This document shows positions 1 through 8,988 of a stretch of DNA of 64,000 nucleotides, one piece after another; positions within the stretch are counted from its first letter, which is position 1; each line of letters opens with the position of its first letter. The stretch lies in NCBI GenBank assembly GCA_016234595.1, contig JACRBG010000055.1:62001-126000 (forward strand). Direction: 5' to 3'. The notes below the pieces were generated by a model. It made no database searches and had not been told where the DNA came from. It saw only the letters and a program-made list of their open reading frames with translations. Made by a program: the position numbers and the translations under genes. The DNA comes from Chloroflexota bacterium. Its GTDB lineage: Bacteria; Chloroflexota; Anaerolineae; Aggregatilineales; J027.

Positions 1-48
1 TAAATTTCGCCCTCTTTTGAACCCAGCCTAGAATTCTGTGAACATTTT

Positions 49-92
49 AAAACTCCGACGTGTATATAGTACGAGAACACGCCGGAGTTTTT
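49..92. terminator. Bidirectional intrinsic terminator
   Basis: A GC-rich stem (AACTCCG pairing with CGGAGTT, extended by an inner CGTG/CACG pairing) is flanked by a T run on the right and an A-rich run on the left, so it could stop transcripts from either side. It probably ends a gene lying before the window. Confidence 0.7.
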
Positions 93-172
93 GGTTATGC
101 CCCTTTTACCTTTGCGGTTCTTAAGGTATCATATTGGCGCGAACAGCTTATTTTTTGGGAGATAATTTGCTA

Positions 173-583
173 ATGAAACGTGCTGTTTTAATGATAGTCC
201 CCCTGCTGGTGATACTTAGTCTTTCAGCCTGTAGCGGTGATGTCTATAGCCTAGCCTTTACCGCCTCTGGGGATGGCACAAACCCCAATGCCCTCGTCGA
301 AAATAATGGTCAATTCTTGGTCACCGACGATTTGAACGTGGTCATTCGCTTGAACAAACATAATGATGATGTTGAAGTCGAAGCCCGTTTCTATTTGCCA
401 GAGAATGTGCCACTAGGTGATCCACTTAAAACCACCGCCAGCAAAGACGTTGGGACAGTGGTGCTAGGCCTAGATTATGAAACCCGCCCCGACCAAACCA
501 CCGATTGGCCGCGCGGAACCTATAAGGTTGATGTTTTTGTAGACGGCAAGAAGACCGAATCCATTTCTTTCAAAGTCGGTTAA
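173..583 (+). CDS. Small secreted lipoprotein of unknown function
   Basis: This 136-residue protein starts at an ATG preceded by GGGAG about 11 bases upstream; a TTG at 134 in frame is less likely because it would put 13 residues ahead of a good signal peptide. The N-terminus has a Lys-Arg pair, a hydrophobic core and a lipobox ending LSAC, so lipidation at that Cys and anchoring outside the membrane is predicted. The mature part looks like a single beta-sandwich with text such as RGTYKVDVFVDGK, as in proteins that wrap a ligand or substrate. No family was recognised. It stands alone and is followed by a strong terminator. Confidence 0.75.
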   Translation: MKRAVLMIVPLLVILSLSACSGDVYSLAFTASGDGTNPNALVENNGQFLVTDDLNVVIRLNKHNDDVEVEARFYLPENVPLGDPLKTTASKDVGTVVLGLDYETRPDQTTDWPRGTYKVDVFVDGKKTESISFKVG

Positions 584-634
584 GCTATCCATCAATAGAG
601 CAATCGCCGTTTCATATGCCAAACTTCTGATGAT

Positions 635-666
635 AAAGCCCAAGCCTAATAGGTTTCGGGCTTTTT
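635..666 (+). terminator. Intrinsic terminator after the lipoprotein gene
   Basis: The stem AAAGCCC-AAGCCT pairs with AGGTTT-C-GGGCTTT around an AAT loop and runs into a T tract. It lies about 50 bases after the lipoprotein stop codon. Confidence 0.85.
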
Positions 667-845
667 GCATCTAAAATTAAGGATGAAAATCTCATCCACG
701 AAGCAATTTGTTTAGAGTATACTAGAGATAGTCACGACCTTTGCAAGTCATAGCCCCATCTAGCTGTGGAGGTCATATAGAAAAAAGGCTTTATCTATCC
801 CCATTGTTCAGTTTTGAGTCTAACCTTGTGAGAGGAGTTTTTCGC

Positions 846-2135
846 ATGGCTGTTATGCAGTCAGCCCCTATTACCGCCCCCAATGAGGCCTATCAAACCG
901 CGATGACGCAGTATGATCGGGCCGTCTCGTACCTCAATTTACACGATGGTCTTGTGGAGTTCATGCGCCGCCCCAAACGTGAATATACGTTCCATTTCCC
1001 TGTGCGGATGGATAGTGGCGAAATTCGCATGTTTACAGGCTACCGTGTACATCACAACACCGTCCTTGGCCCTTCCAAAGGGGGAATCCGGTATGCAGCT
1101 TACGTCAACATTGATGAAGTGCGTGCCCTTGCGATGTGGATGACATGGAAATGCGCGCTGGTTGGCCTGCCTTATGGTGGGGCTAAAGGTGGCGTCATCT
1201 GTGACCCGAAAGAACTTTCTAAACGCGAAAATGAAGGCCTGACCCGACGTTTTGCTTCGGAGCTCGCCCCGGTCATCAGTCCCTACAGCGATATTCCTGC
1301 CCCCGACATGGGAACCAATGCCCAAACCATGGCTTGGATGATGGATACCTATTCCATGACCGTCGGGTACTCTGTCCCCGGTGTTGTCACTGGCAAACCT
1401 ATCAACATCGGTGGTAGCGAGGGCCGTGAGGAAGCCACAGGTCGTGGCACGGTCATTGTGATGGAAGAAGCCCTCAAACATGCGCACGATCAAGAAGCAG
1501 ACAAAGAAAAAATCAAGGTCGTCGTTCAAGGCTTTGGCAATGTAGGCTCATATGCGGCGCTCCATGCTGATGAATTGGGCTACAAGGTCGTTGGGGTCAG
1601 CGATGTCAGCGGCGGGGTCTACAACCCCAACGGTCTCGACATCCGTGAACTCTTTAACTACACCCGTCAAGGCAAGATGCTGAAAGACTACATCAGCCGT
1701 GATGTGGATCATGTCACAAATGCTGAATTGCTCGAACTCCCCTGCGAAGTGCTGATCCCCGCCGCGATGGAAGGTCAACTGACCCACAAGAATGCGGATA
1801 AAGTCCAAGCTCGGTTGATTGTCGAAGGCGCAAATGGCCCGACCACGACTGAAGCGGATGATATTTTCCAAGAGCGCGGCATCATTGTCGTGCCAGACAT
1901 TCTCGCCAATGCGGGTGGTGTCACGGTTTCGTATTTTGAATGGGTCCAAGACTTGCAGATGTTCTCATGGGACATTGATGAAATCCGCCGCCAACTGCAA
2001 CGGATTTTGGTCAAAGCCTATGACAAAGTTGCGCAGGTGCGTGAAGAATTTGACTGCGACCTCCGCACTGCCGCCCAAATCCATGCCATCAAGCGCGTGG
2101 CCGATGCTACCATGACTCGCGGTTTCTATCCGTGA
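846..2135 (+). CDS. gdhA: Glutamate dehydrogenase (Glu/Leu/Phe/Val dehydrogenase family)
   Basis: This 429-residue protein catalyses reversible oxidative deamination of glutamate to 2-oxoglutarate with NAD(P). The N-terminal substrate domain has the catalytic segment GLPYGGAKGGV, whose lysine is essential in the family, and the PAPDMGT segment; the linker has GGSEGREEATGRG; the C-terminal Rossmann domain has the dinucleotide motif GFGNVG. The length fits hexameric bacterial enzymes. The ATG at 846 follows GAGAGGAG and matches the usual start; an in-frame codon at 741 would add 35 residues unlike the family. It is a single gene with its own terminator. Leucine dehydrogenase is less likely because of the length and the glutamate-type linker. 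Confidence 0.93.
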   Translation: MAVMQSAPITAPNEAYQTAMTQYDRAVSYLNLHDGLVEFMRRPKREYTFHFPVRMDSGEIRMFTGYRVHHNTVLGPSKGGIRYAAYVNIDEVRALAMWMTWKCALVGLPYGGAKGGVICDPKELSKRENEGLTRRFASELAPVISPYSDIPAPDMGTNAQTMAWMMDTYSMTVGYSVPGVVTGKPINIGGSEGREEATGRGTVIVMEEALKHAHDQEADKEKIKVVVQGFGNVGSYAALHADELGYKVVGVSDVSGGVYNPNGLDIRELFNYTRQGKMLKDYISRDVDHVTNAELLELPCEVLIPAAMEGQLTHKNADKVQARLIVEGANGPTTTEADDIFQERGIIVVPDILANAGGVTVSYFEWVQDLQMFSWDIDEIRRQLQRILVKAYDKVAQVREEFDCDLRTAAQIHAIKRVADATMTRGFYP

Positions 2136-2170
2136 TGTGCTAAACAAACTTCATATCTGAAATATGATGA

Positions 2171-2196
2171 GGACAGGTAACCCCTGTCCTTTTTTT
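2171..2196 (+). terminator. Intrinsic terminator after glutamate dehydrogenase
   Basis: A perfect stem GGACAGG/CCTGTCC with a five-base loop is followed by seven T residues. The T run overlaps the stop codon of the convergent response-regulator gene. Confidence 0.9.
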
Positions 2197-4360
2197 ATAC
2201 TTGCTCGCTGTAGTAGCGGATAAAGCGTTCAATGGCTTGAGGTTCTAACAAACGTCCGGGGGCTGTGATACTATAGCTGCTGGCCCACACTGATTCATAG
2301 GTGTCAGGGTCTTGGCCGACAGCCTCCAATAAATAGCGACTCGTTTCCCGCATCACGATTTCCATCATCTCGGCGGGCTGGGCCTTCACCGGAATTTCGA
2401 TGTGGGCATTCACCCAAAATTCCCCTACCCTAACATCCACAAAATCCCAATCTTGTTCGGTGGCGACTTTTTGCAGCCAATAACTCAGTGGTTCACCATA
2501 ATCCACCAAACGAATATTGGGGGCTTGTAACAACCATAGGCACGCATAACCCGCATAGCTACCCGGCTCACGAGTTGGCGGGGTCGCAACCACCTCACGC
2601 AGTCCAGCAGGCGCTTTTAGGTCGGTGGGACGGCTGTGTTGGGTAATCGAAGCCGGGGCTTCTTCTTCAATAGAGACATCTTCTGGTGGGGTGGATGGGG
2701 TTTCGGTTTCAGGTGGAGCGGTCTTTTCCGGAACCAACATCAGGGCCTCGGTTAATTGGGCCACCTGTCGCCGGATAATACGCACGGGCAAGTCACCCGA
2801 AAAAACGAGTGTGAGGGTTAAATCATCGACACTGCGCACACTGAACAGCAGGCATTGCCCATAGCCTTCCAGATGGATATAGCGCATCCGGGTATTATTT
2901 TCGCCCTCACGATGCCATGCCATCAACACCGCTTGGATAATCTCATGCCATATATCGTTCGAAAAGTTGCCCGTGCGCCCCACCGGATAATCATGATGGG
3001 TCAGCAAAATTCCTAAAGCGGAGTTGTCCAAAGAAAGCTGGGTTAATTGCAATGCGGCCCGCGCGATGACATCCATCTCGCCCAACATCTCATCAACGGC
3101 GGCTTCGTCAACGGGGAGCAATTCAGCCTCGGCCAATATGACATCGGGGGTTTCATCGGGCACAATCATCGCCTGTGTCGCTTCTTCCAATGTTGTAGCG
3201 ACCAATTCCGCGTCATCCGTCAACGCATGATTGGTAGCTTGTTTAGAGACACTCCCCAGTACCGCATTGAGACGTGGGTCTTGGTCATTCTCGGCTTCGG
3301 CAAGGGCCTCTAATAATTCGACATTAATCGGGCCAGAATCTTGGCTTGGCCCTTCTAGCCACTCGATTTCTTCGCGGGTCAACGGATCGGGCATCAAATC
3401 CAATTCAGGCAGTAGCATCGGCTGGGTGACAGACAAGTATGGCGTAGTATCATATTCTTTGAGAAACGAGTCGGCTGGTTGAGGACGCTGGCCGGTTTTT
3501 TCCAAGAGTTCTTCGATGCTGGTGGGGACTGGATGCACCGCCTTTAAAAGTTCGGATAAATAAGCTCTTTCATCAGCCGAACGCGGCTTCAACCATGAGG
3601 GTAGGGGTCGAATTTGAGGTTGTCCACCCTGCTGGGATAGTTGGTCAATCCGCATCAATACCGTATCAAGTGGGGAAACATCATCCTCGGTGATACGGAG
3701 GGCAGCGGCAGCCATAAATCCAGTTACATCTCCCGCATTAGTCATACCAGCTGAGGCAGATTCGGGTAGAATGGGCAAAATCTGATGGCTTTCATTGGCT
3801 TCATGCCCGCCTAAGATTTCAGCGACAACGGCTGGGTCTTGCAACAGTTCAAGCACCCGCCCCACCGTCGCCCCTTCATCAATCGGGGGCTCGGCTTCAA
3901 AGGCCTGCGATAGTGCCGCCTCCGCTACTGTTTCGATGTGTTCGGCTTCATCGCGGAGGGTCGGGTAATTTTCATCGGAGCGCAAATTGGCATAAAAATT
4001 AAATCCCTGCTCAATCGCGCGTTCGATTAATTGAGCCAGATCACGCGCCCCATAGGGTTTATGGGCATAGCCTTGCACGTTTAAGGCTGGAATACAGTCA
4101 GGGTCGCTTGGGGAACTGCCCGACACCACGACTGGCAAATCGGGTTGACGCACCCGCATCCCCAAAATAAGTTCGCCAGCATCACCATGTTCGAGATGTA
4201 GATCAACGACCGCGACGTCATAATGCTGTTCATCCAAAGCCGAAAGCGCCGGACGCGCACGCCCCATGGCCCGGACATCGTAACCCAATTCTTCAAGGGC
4301 TTTTTTCAACCGCAGAATAAAGCCTATATCCGAGTCTACAATCAATACGCGCCACGCCAT
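2195..4360 (-). CDS. Response regulator fused to a roadblock-like domain and a degenerate Y1 (IS200-type) transposase domain
   Basis: This 721-residue cytoplasmic protein starts at an ATG after AGAGG. Residues 1-120 are a receiver domain (VLIVDSD, phosphoacceptor in VVDLHLEHG, lysine in YAHKPYG). A long acidic, low-complexity linker follows. Around residues 430-560 a segment resembles roadblock/LC7 proteins (DVIARAALQLT, YPVGRTG, QCLLFSV). The last 115 residues resemble the HUH/Y1 transposase fold: WDFVDVRVGEFW, then NAHIEI at the place of the HUH pair, PAEMMEIVMRETSR, WASSYSI and a final helix. The first HUH His is Asn651 and the catalytic Tyr position reads Phe713, so strand transfer is unlikely; DNA or RNA binding is the likelier role (inference). 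No partner kinase is adjacent. Confidence 0.7.
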   Translation of the reverse strand: MAWRVLIVDSDIGFILRLKKALEELGYDVRAMGRARPALSALDEQHYDVAVVDLHLEHGDAGELILGMRVRQPDLPVVVSGSSPSDPDCIPALNVQGYAHKPYGARDLAQLIERAIEQGFNFYANLRSDENYPTLRDEAEHIETVAEAALSQAFEAEPPIDEGATVGRVLELLQDPAVVAEILGGHEANESHQILPILPESASAGMTNAGDVTGFMAAAALRITEDDVSPLDTVLMRIDQLSQQGGQPQIRPLPSWLKPRSADERAYLSELLKAVHPVPTSIEELLEKTGQRPQPADSFLKEYDTTPYLSVTQPMLLPELDLMPDPLTREEIEWLEGPSQDSGPINVELLEALAEAENDQDPRLNAVLGSVSKQATNHALTDDAELVATTLEEATQAMIVPDETPDVILAEAELLPVDEAAVDEMLGEMDVIARAALQLTQLSLDNSALGILLTHHDYPVGRTGNFSNDIWHEIIQAVLMAWHREGENNTRMRYIHLEGYGQCLLFSVRSVDDLTLTLVFSGDLPVRIIRRQVAQLTEALMLVPEKTAPPETETPSTPPEDVSIEEEAPASITQHSRPTDLKAPAGLREVVATPPTREPGSYAGYACLWLLQAPNIRLVDYGEPLSYWLQKVATEQDWDFVDVRVGEFWVNAHIEIPVKAQPAEMMEIVMRETSRYLLEAVGQDPDTYESVWASSYSITAPGRLLEPQAIERFIRYYSEQV

Positions 4361-4445
4361 GAATTTGCCTCTAATCCAGTGCCAATAGATGCAACTATTA
4401 GAATAGCAGAAAACTTTCCTACCCTGCAACGAGTAGGAAAGTAGA

Positions 4446-4493
4446 AAATGAAAAATCCCCCCGCAGAGCCTCGACAGCAACCAACGGAGGGAC
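4446..4493 (-). terminator. Terminator for the first binding-protein gene
   Basis: Read on the minus strand, TCCCTCCG pairs with CGGGGGGA across a 21-base loop and is followed by TTTTTCATTTT. A second perfect hairpin, ACCGGGGA/TCCCCGGT at 4507-4538, lies between it and the gene. Confidence 0.75.
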
Positions 4494-4553
4494 TTTTACT
4501 GTTTGTACCGGGGAGAGGTAGAACCCCTCGTCCCCGGTCAAATCATTGTTTAT

Positions 4554-6320
4554 TTATTGACCGCGAGCAGCCAGCTTGGCAGCCATGTCAATGCTGTACG
4601 CACCCCAGTGAGCGCCGCCGAACAGGCCGTCGGTCTCAAATGGGCCAGTGTACCATGGCTTGAACAGGCTGAAGCCAGAGCGCAGGAAGATGGGGGCAAT
4701 CGGGAATTCACCGTCTGCACCAAAGAAGGCTTCTTCAACTTCCGCGTACAGTTGTTCACGTACCGCCGGGTCGCTTTCGGCAGCGGCCTGATCAATCAGG
4801 TCGTCTACTTCGGAGCAGGGGCGCAGGAAGTTGTAGTCAACATTGCAGGAGAGTACGTCGTGTACCCAGTTGTTGGCGTCACCATAGTCAGGGCCCCAGC
4901 CGAGCGTCCACGCATTGGGACGATCCTGAGTGGGGGTCTTGGAATCAATGATTTCCAACAGCACGGAGAATTCGAGTTGTTCAACATTGAACAGCGCAGG
5001 ATCGCAACCCAGATATTCTTCAGCGGCGGCGGCCCAGAATTCAATCCATGTACCAGCGCCCTGATAGGCGGCGAGGTCAATGTTCGGGAAGCCTTCGCAG
5101 TTTGGATAACCAGCGGCTTCAAGTTGAGCACTGGCATATTCGGGGTCGAAACCAACACCAATTTCATTGATGGGTGGGGCGCCGGTCATGCCGGGGGGGG
5201 TGAAGTGGATCATGGGCACACCACGGCCACCGCGAATTTGTTCAACAAAGGCGGTACGGTCAATGATGGCGCTGAAGGCACGGCGGGCGTTCACATTGTC
5301 GAATGGCGCTTTGTCATGGGCATAGCCGAAATAGAACACGGCGAGGTCGAAGATTTGCAGAACCTGAGCGGACAGCACTGGGTCGGCCAACACGTTCTGA
5401 ATTTCAGCGGTGGGAACGCCAGTTGCATCCAGTTGGTTGTCAAGGAAGAGGGCATAGGTGGTGCCGCCGTCTTCAATGATGGTCTGGTTGATGACTTCGA
5501 TATTGCCGGTGCCGCTGAACAGGTCAGCAGGTTCGGCTTCATTACGGACGAACACGCGGCGCACGCCACGGGTAATTTCGTCAACGAAGAATGGGCCATT
5601 GGTCACGATGTTGCCGGGGGCAGTCCATTCGTCGCCGAATTCTTCAATGGTTTCTTGTGGAACGGCACGGATCATCCACATGGGGGTCATGGACAGGAAG
5701 TAACCAGCGGCGAATTGCAGTTCGATCACCAAGGTGGTGTCGTCTGGGGCGCTGACCTTGGTGGTGTCGCCATAGACGAGGTCATCGGTGACGGCTTCGC
5801 TAGCGGTCTGATTCACAATATCGCAACCAGCGATAACGCCAGCGGCAATGGAACCATAATAGCTGCCCAAACGGGGATCGCAAGCGCGCTTGATGCCATA
5901 GACAATGTCGCCAGCTACAACTGGGCGGACAGCCGCAGCGGTATCGCTGGCCGGGTCCCACTTCATCCAGTTGACATCGCTACGCAGGTTGAACGTCCAA
6001 GTCAAACCATCGGCGCTGGTTTCCCAAGTGGTCGCCAGTTCGGGGGTTACCGCGCTGGTCACTGGGTCATAGTTGGTCAGGCCGAGGAACAGGTTTTCAA
6101 TAGGGGTAATGGAAACCGTGTCAGAAGCGAGGGCCGGGTCGAGCGAGCTAATTTCGCTGCTGTCGGCGGTGTCGCGGGTGACAGGGGTATCTTGGCGATA
6201 TTGGGCCATAACTGTAATCTCGCTGTCAGCGGCGGAAGCAAATCCGGCTGGCAGGAGGGCAACCACCATCGTCAGCACAACGGCGACGACTGGGATCATC
6301 CGAAAAACTTTCTTAGACAT
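4554..6320 (-). CDS. Family 5 extracellular solute-binding protein, paralogue 1 of 7
   Basis: This 588-residue protein should bind peptides or a similar solute outside the cell for an ABC importer (SBP_bac_5 family). It has a Sec signal peptide ending near FASA and no lipobox Cys. The hallmark LDPALASD...ENLFLGLT segment, the WTFNLRSDVNW core and NARRAFSAIIDR hinge region are present. Six cysteines are shared with all the other paralogues (CDPRL, GCD, PNCEG, LGCD, LSC, RPC), suggesting three disulfides. The ATG follows AGGAGG. It has a candidate promoter about 400 bases upstream and its own terminator. No transport permease or ATPase gene is in the window, so the substrate and importer are unknown. 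Confidence 0.9.
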   Translation of the reverse strand: MSKKVFRMIPVVAVVLTMVVALLPAGFASAADSEITVMAQYRQDTPVTRDTADSSEISSLDPALASDTVSITPIENLFLGLTNYDPVTSAVTPELATTWETSADGLTWTFNLRSDVNWMKWDPASDTAAAVRPVVAGDIVYGIKRACDPRLGSYYGSIAAGVIAGCDIVNQTASEAVTDDLVYGDTTKVSAPDDTTLVIELQFAAGYFLSMTPMWMIRAVPQETIEEFGDEWTAPGNIVTNGPFFVDEITRGVRRVFVRNEAEPADLFSGTGNIEVINQTIIEDGGTTYALFLDNQLDATGVPTAEIQNVLADPVLSAQVLQIFDLAVFYFGYAHDKAPFDNVNARRAFSAIIDRTAFVEQIRGGRGVPMIHFTPPGMTGAPPINEIGVGFDPEYASAQLEAAGYPNCEGFPNIDLAAYQGAGTWIEFWAAAAEEYLGCDPALFNVEQLEFSVLLEIIDSKTPTQDRPNAWTLGWGPDYGDANNWVHDVLSCNVDYNFLRPCSEVDDLIDQAAAESDPAVREQLYAEVEEAFFGADGEFPIAPIFLRSGFSLFKPWYTGPFETDGLFGGAHWGAYSIDMAAKLAARGQ

Positions 6321-6895
6321 TTGTTAAGCTCCTCCTAGAGAGCATCTTAAAACTTTTTATGTATTCAAATACCATTAACTGTTTGTCCGGCCTTCCGCCC
6401 CGGTAGCATGGGTGTTGGCGTCGAGTGTGGCTGTTTCTCCTTTCTTACAACAAATGGCACTGTGCTTCTAACATAATTTACATCCTTACCTGCCAGGACA
6501 AGTCAAGTATGCAACTGTTATGGGTTGGGGACTCTTTGTGTAGAAAGGGAGTGTGGAGGTAGGGCTATAACTGGATAGATTAGTATCCCAGCCAGTTAAA
6601 CTAAAGTGTTCCAAATGAACTTTCGGCTGCCCCATCAAACCAACTATTTCTCACTAAAGGATATATGAAGCACAAGCCCATTAAATTTAAATTTGTATTA
6701 CAGGACTCACTCGATGCTGTTTCACATTATAGCCACATACACCGCTAGAATGCAAATGGTTCCCAACATTAGATTTTTTTAATCTAGGCTTTAATTTAAT
6801 AAAAGGTTTAATTTAAGCCATAAACCAAATCATGTGAAGATTTTGAGAGGTTCAACCTTTTGCCACTGCCCTAAGTACAGGCTAGTGCCAAAGCA
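6321..6895 (-). promoter_or_regulatory. Long 5-prime leader and control region of paralogue 1
   Basis: This non-coding stretch holds a candidate promoter (6726-6755), a leader of about 400 bases, a GTTTGTCCGGCC element (6381-6410) repeated before paralogue 3, a GGACTCACTCG element (6703-6713) near the predicted transcript start and repeated in other gaps, and a small palindrome AGGTTCAACCT (6848-6858). No convincing reading frame was seen. Confidence 0.5.
6726..6755 (-). promoter_or_regulatory. Candidate sigma-70 type promoter of paralogue 1
   Basis: On the minus strand a perfect TATAAT (6726-6731) lies 18 bases downstream of TTGCAT (6750-6755). The same TATAAT followed by a GAGTGAGTC element occurs before paralogues 3 and 4, which supports a real promoter. 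Confidence 0.6.
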
Positions 6896-6931
6896 CAAAA
6901 AATCCCCTCACCACGTTCAGTAGGAGGGGAT
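6896..6931 (-). terminator. Terminator after paralogue 2
   Basis: On the minus strand ATCCCCTC pairs with GAGGGGAT and is followed by six T residues. Confidence 0.85.
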
Positions 6932-6973
6932 AGAGCTTCAATTCTAGGTTGGGGCTAGTGTTAGGTTTGGATT

Positions 6974-8752
6974 TTATTCCCCACGCGCTGCTAACTTGGC
7001 AGCCATATCAATCGTATAGGCGCCCCAATGCGCACCACCAAACAGGCCATCACTCTCATGTGGGCCGGTGAACCACGGCTTAATCAAGACAAAACTCGTG
7101 TCCATAAACAGAGGCGCAATGGGATAATCACCATCGGGGCCGAAGAAAGCCTCTTCAATTTCACCATACAGTTGATCGCGTACCGCAGGATCACTTTCGC
7201 GGGCGGCCTCATTAATCAGGTCGTCTACTTCGGTGCAGGGGCGCATAAAGGCATTGTCCGCCGTGCAAGACAACACATCGTTCACCCAGTTGTTGGCATC
7301 GCCATAGTCTGGCCCCCACCCCAACGTCCAAGCGTTCGGGCGGTCTTGGGTAGGTGTATCGGCACGGATGATTTCCAACAGCACCGAGAATTCCAATTGT
7401 TCAACATTAAACAGCGAGGGATCGCACCCTAGATATTCCTCAGCGGCAGCGGCCCAGAAGTCGGCCCAATTGCCTGCCCCGGTATAGGTCGTCATATTGA
7501 TATTGGGGAAGCCTTCGCAATTTGGATACCCAGCCGCTTCCATTTCAGCTTTGGCATAGTCCGGATCAAAGCCCACCCCAATTTCATTAATGGCTGGGGC
7601 ATGGGCCATACCGGGTGGGGTAAAGTGGATCATCGGAATGGCGCTGCCACCCAATACCTGATCAATAAAGGCCTGACGGTCAATCACAGCAGCAAATGCC
7701 CGCCGCGCATGAACATTATCAAACGGGGCTTTATCGTGCGCAAAGGCAAAATAGAACACCGAGAGTTGGAACAGTTGAATCACCTGTTGCGAAAGGTCGG
7801 GGTCACCCAGAACATTTTGTAGTTCGGCCTGTGGCACACCGGAGGAATCGAGTTGATTGTTGAGATAGAGAGAATAGATCGTGCCGCCATCTTCAATCAC
7901 CTGCTGGTTAACAATCTCGATATTGCCCGTGCCACTGAACAAATCGGCAGGCAGGTTTTCGTTGCGGACAAATACGCGACGTACCCCACGGGTCAATTCG
8001 TCAATGAAATAGGGGCCATTCGTCACGATATTACCGGGAGCGGTCCACTCATCGCCAAACTCTTCAATAATTTCCTGTGGCACAGCGCGCAGCATCCACA
8101 TGGGGGTCATGGAGAAGAAAAAGCCTGCCGCATATTGCAATTCGACCACCAAGGTAGTGTCATCTGGCGCACTGACCGCGGTGGTATCGCCATAGACCAA
8201 ATCATCGGTGACGGCCTCACTGGAGGTTTGATTGACCACATCGCAGCCCTTAATGACCTTCGCGGCAATTGTCCCGTAATACCCACCCAAGCGAGGATCG
8301 CAGGTGCGCTTAATGCCATACACAAAATCGCCCGCCACAACTGGGCGAACAACGGTCGCACTATCACTAGCTGGGTCCCAGCGCATCCAATTGACATCAG
8401 TGCGCAGATTAAACGTCCACAGCAAACCATCGGGTGAAATGACCCATGAGGTCGCAATTTCTGGATTGACGGCACTGGTAATGGCGTCATAGTCCGTTAG
8501 GCCGAGGAAGATATTTTCAATCGGGGTGATTGAGACCTGATCGGAAGCAATCGCCGGGTCGAGTGAGCTAATTTCACTGCCGGCCGCGGTGTCGCGCTGG
8601 ACAGGGACATTTTGACGATAAAGGGCCACGACCGTCACTTCGGCGTCGCTGGCGGAGGCAAATCCGGCGGGCAGCATGGCAACAATTAATGTCAGTATCA
8701 GCAGCGACACTGGCATCATCCCAACAAGTTTTTTCCCTACTACTCTGTTCAT
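6974..8752 (-). CDS. Family 5 extracellular solute-binding protein, paralogue 2 of 7
   Basis: This 592-residue secreted protein is colinear with paralogue 1. The start is the ATG at 8752, preceded by GGAGAG; an earlier in-frame codon would add 27 residues ahead of the signal peptide. The signal peptide ends near GFASAS without a lipobox. The six cysteines and the conserved tail GLFGGAHWGAY are kept. It differs from neighbours mainly in the N-terminal 15 residues and in the final lobe (TSFVLIKPWF). Its upstream gap is only 236 bases, with a promoter 44 bases before the start, so unlike paralogues 1, 3 and 4 it has no long leader. Confidence 0.9.
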   Translation of the reverse strand: MNRVVGKKLVGMMPVSLLILTLIVAMLPAGFASASDAEVTVVALYRQNVPVQRDTAAGSEISSLDPAIASDQVSITPIENIFLGLTDYDAITSAVNPEIATSWVISPDGLLWTFNLRTDVNWMRWDPASDSATVVRPVVAGDFVYGIKRTCDPRLGGYYGTIAAKVIKGCDVVNQTSSEAVTDDLVYGDTTAVSAPDDTTLVVELQYAAGFFFSMTPMWMLRAVPQEIIEEFGDEWTAPGNIVTNGPYFIDELTRGVRRVFVRNENLPADLFSGTGNIEIVNQQVIEDGGTIYSLYLNNQLDSSGVPQAELQNVLGDPDLSQQVIQLFQLSVFYFAFAHDKAPFDNVHARRAFAAVIDRQAFIDQVLGGSAIPMIHFTPPGMAHAPAINEIGVGFDPDYAKAEMEAAGYPNCEGFPNINMTTYTGAGNWADFWAAAAEEYLGCDPSLFNVEQLEFSVLLEIIRADTPTQDRPNAWTLGWGPDYGDANNWVNDVLSCTADNAFMRPCTEVDDLINEAARESDPAVRDQLYGEIEEAFFGPDGDYPIAPLFMDTSFVLIKPWFTGPHESDGLFGGAHWGAYTIDMAAKLAARGE

Positions 8753-8795
8753 TGGTTCTCTCCATAAAGGTCGGTAGTGATCTAACTTCAGAAAA

Positions 8796-8824
8796 ATTGT
8801 ACTGGATGCAGGGTTTTGGCACAA
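8796..8824 (-). promoter_or_regulatory. Candidate promoter of paralogue 2
   Basis: TTGTGC (8819-8824) and TACAAT (8796-8801) are separated by 17 bases on the minus strand. A TTGAACCTTTTG motif overlaps the upstream edge of the -35 box (8821-8832), a position suited to a regulator. Confidence 0.5.
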
Positions 8825-8880
8825 AAGGTTCAAATGATTTAAGATTTTCTCATCTAGATTCTAGCTCCTCCTGAAAACAA

Positions 8881-8922
8881 AATCCCCCCAAGCCATGTAA
8901 ACCTAGCTCGGAGGGATTTAGG
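8881..8922 (-). terminator. Terminator after paralogue 3
   Basis: On the minus strand AAATCCCTCC-GAGC pairs with GCTT-GGGGGGATTT and runs into a T-rich tract. A second hairpin, CCTACCCTGCC with GGCAGGGATAGG (8935-8976), lies between this one and the gene. Confidence 0.75.
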
Positions 8923-8988
8923 ACTAGAACCTCCCCTACCCTGCCGTCATCATCCAAGGGCGATGGCAGGGATAGGGAAACGATTTAT

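Noticed and set aside
741-845. Extended N-terminus of glutamate dehydrogenase
   Set aside because: The ATG at 846 has a strong ribosome site and matches the family start.
2195-4360. A true IS200 insertion at the end of the response regulator
   Set aside because: The domain is in frame with the receiver, lacks catalytic residues, and no TnpB gene or terminal hairpins were seen.
4503-6338. A 611-codon open frame on the plus strand opposite binding-protein paralogue 1
   Set aside because: It mirrors the real gene, its product is unlike any family, and similar antisense frames lie opposite the other paralogues; they follow from codon bias of the minus-strand genes.
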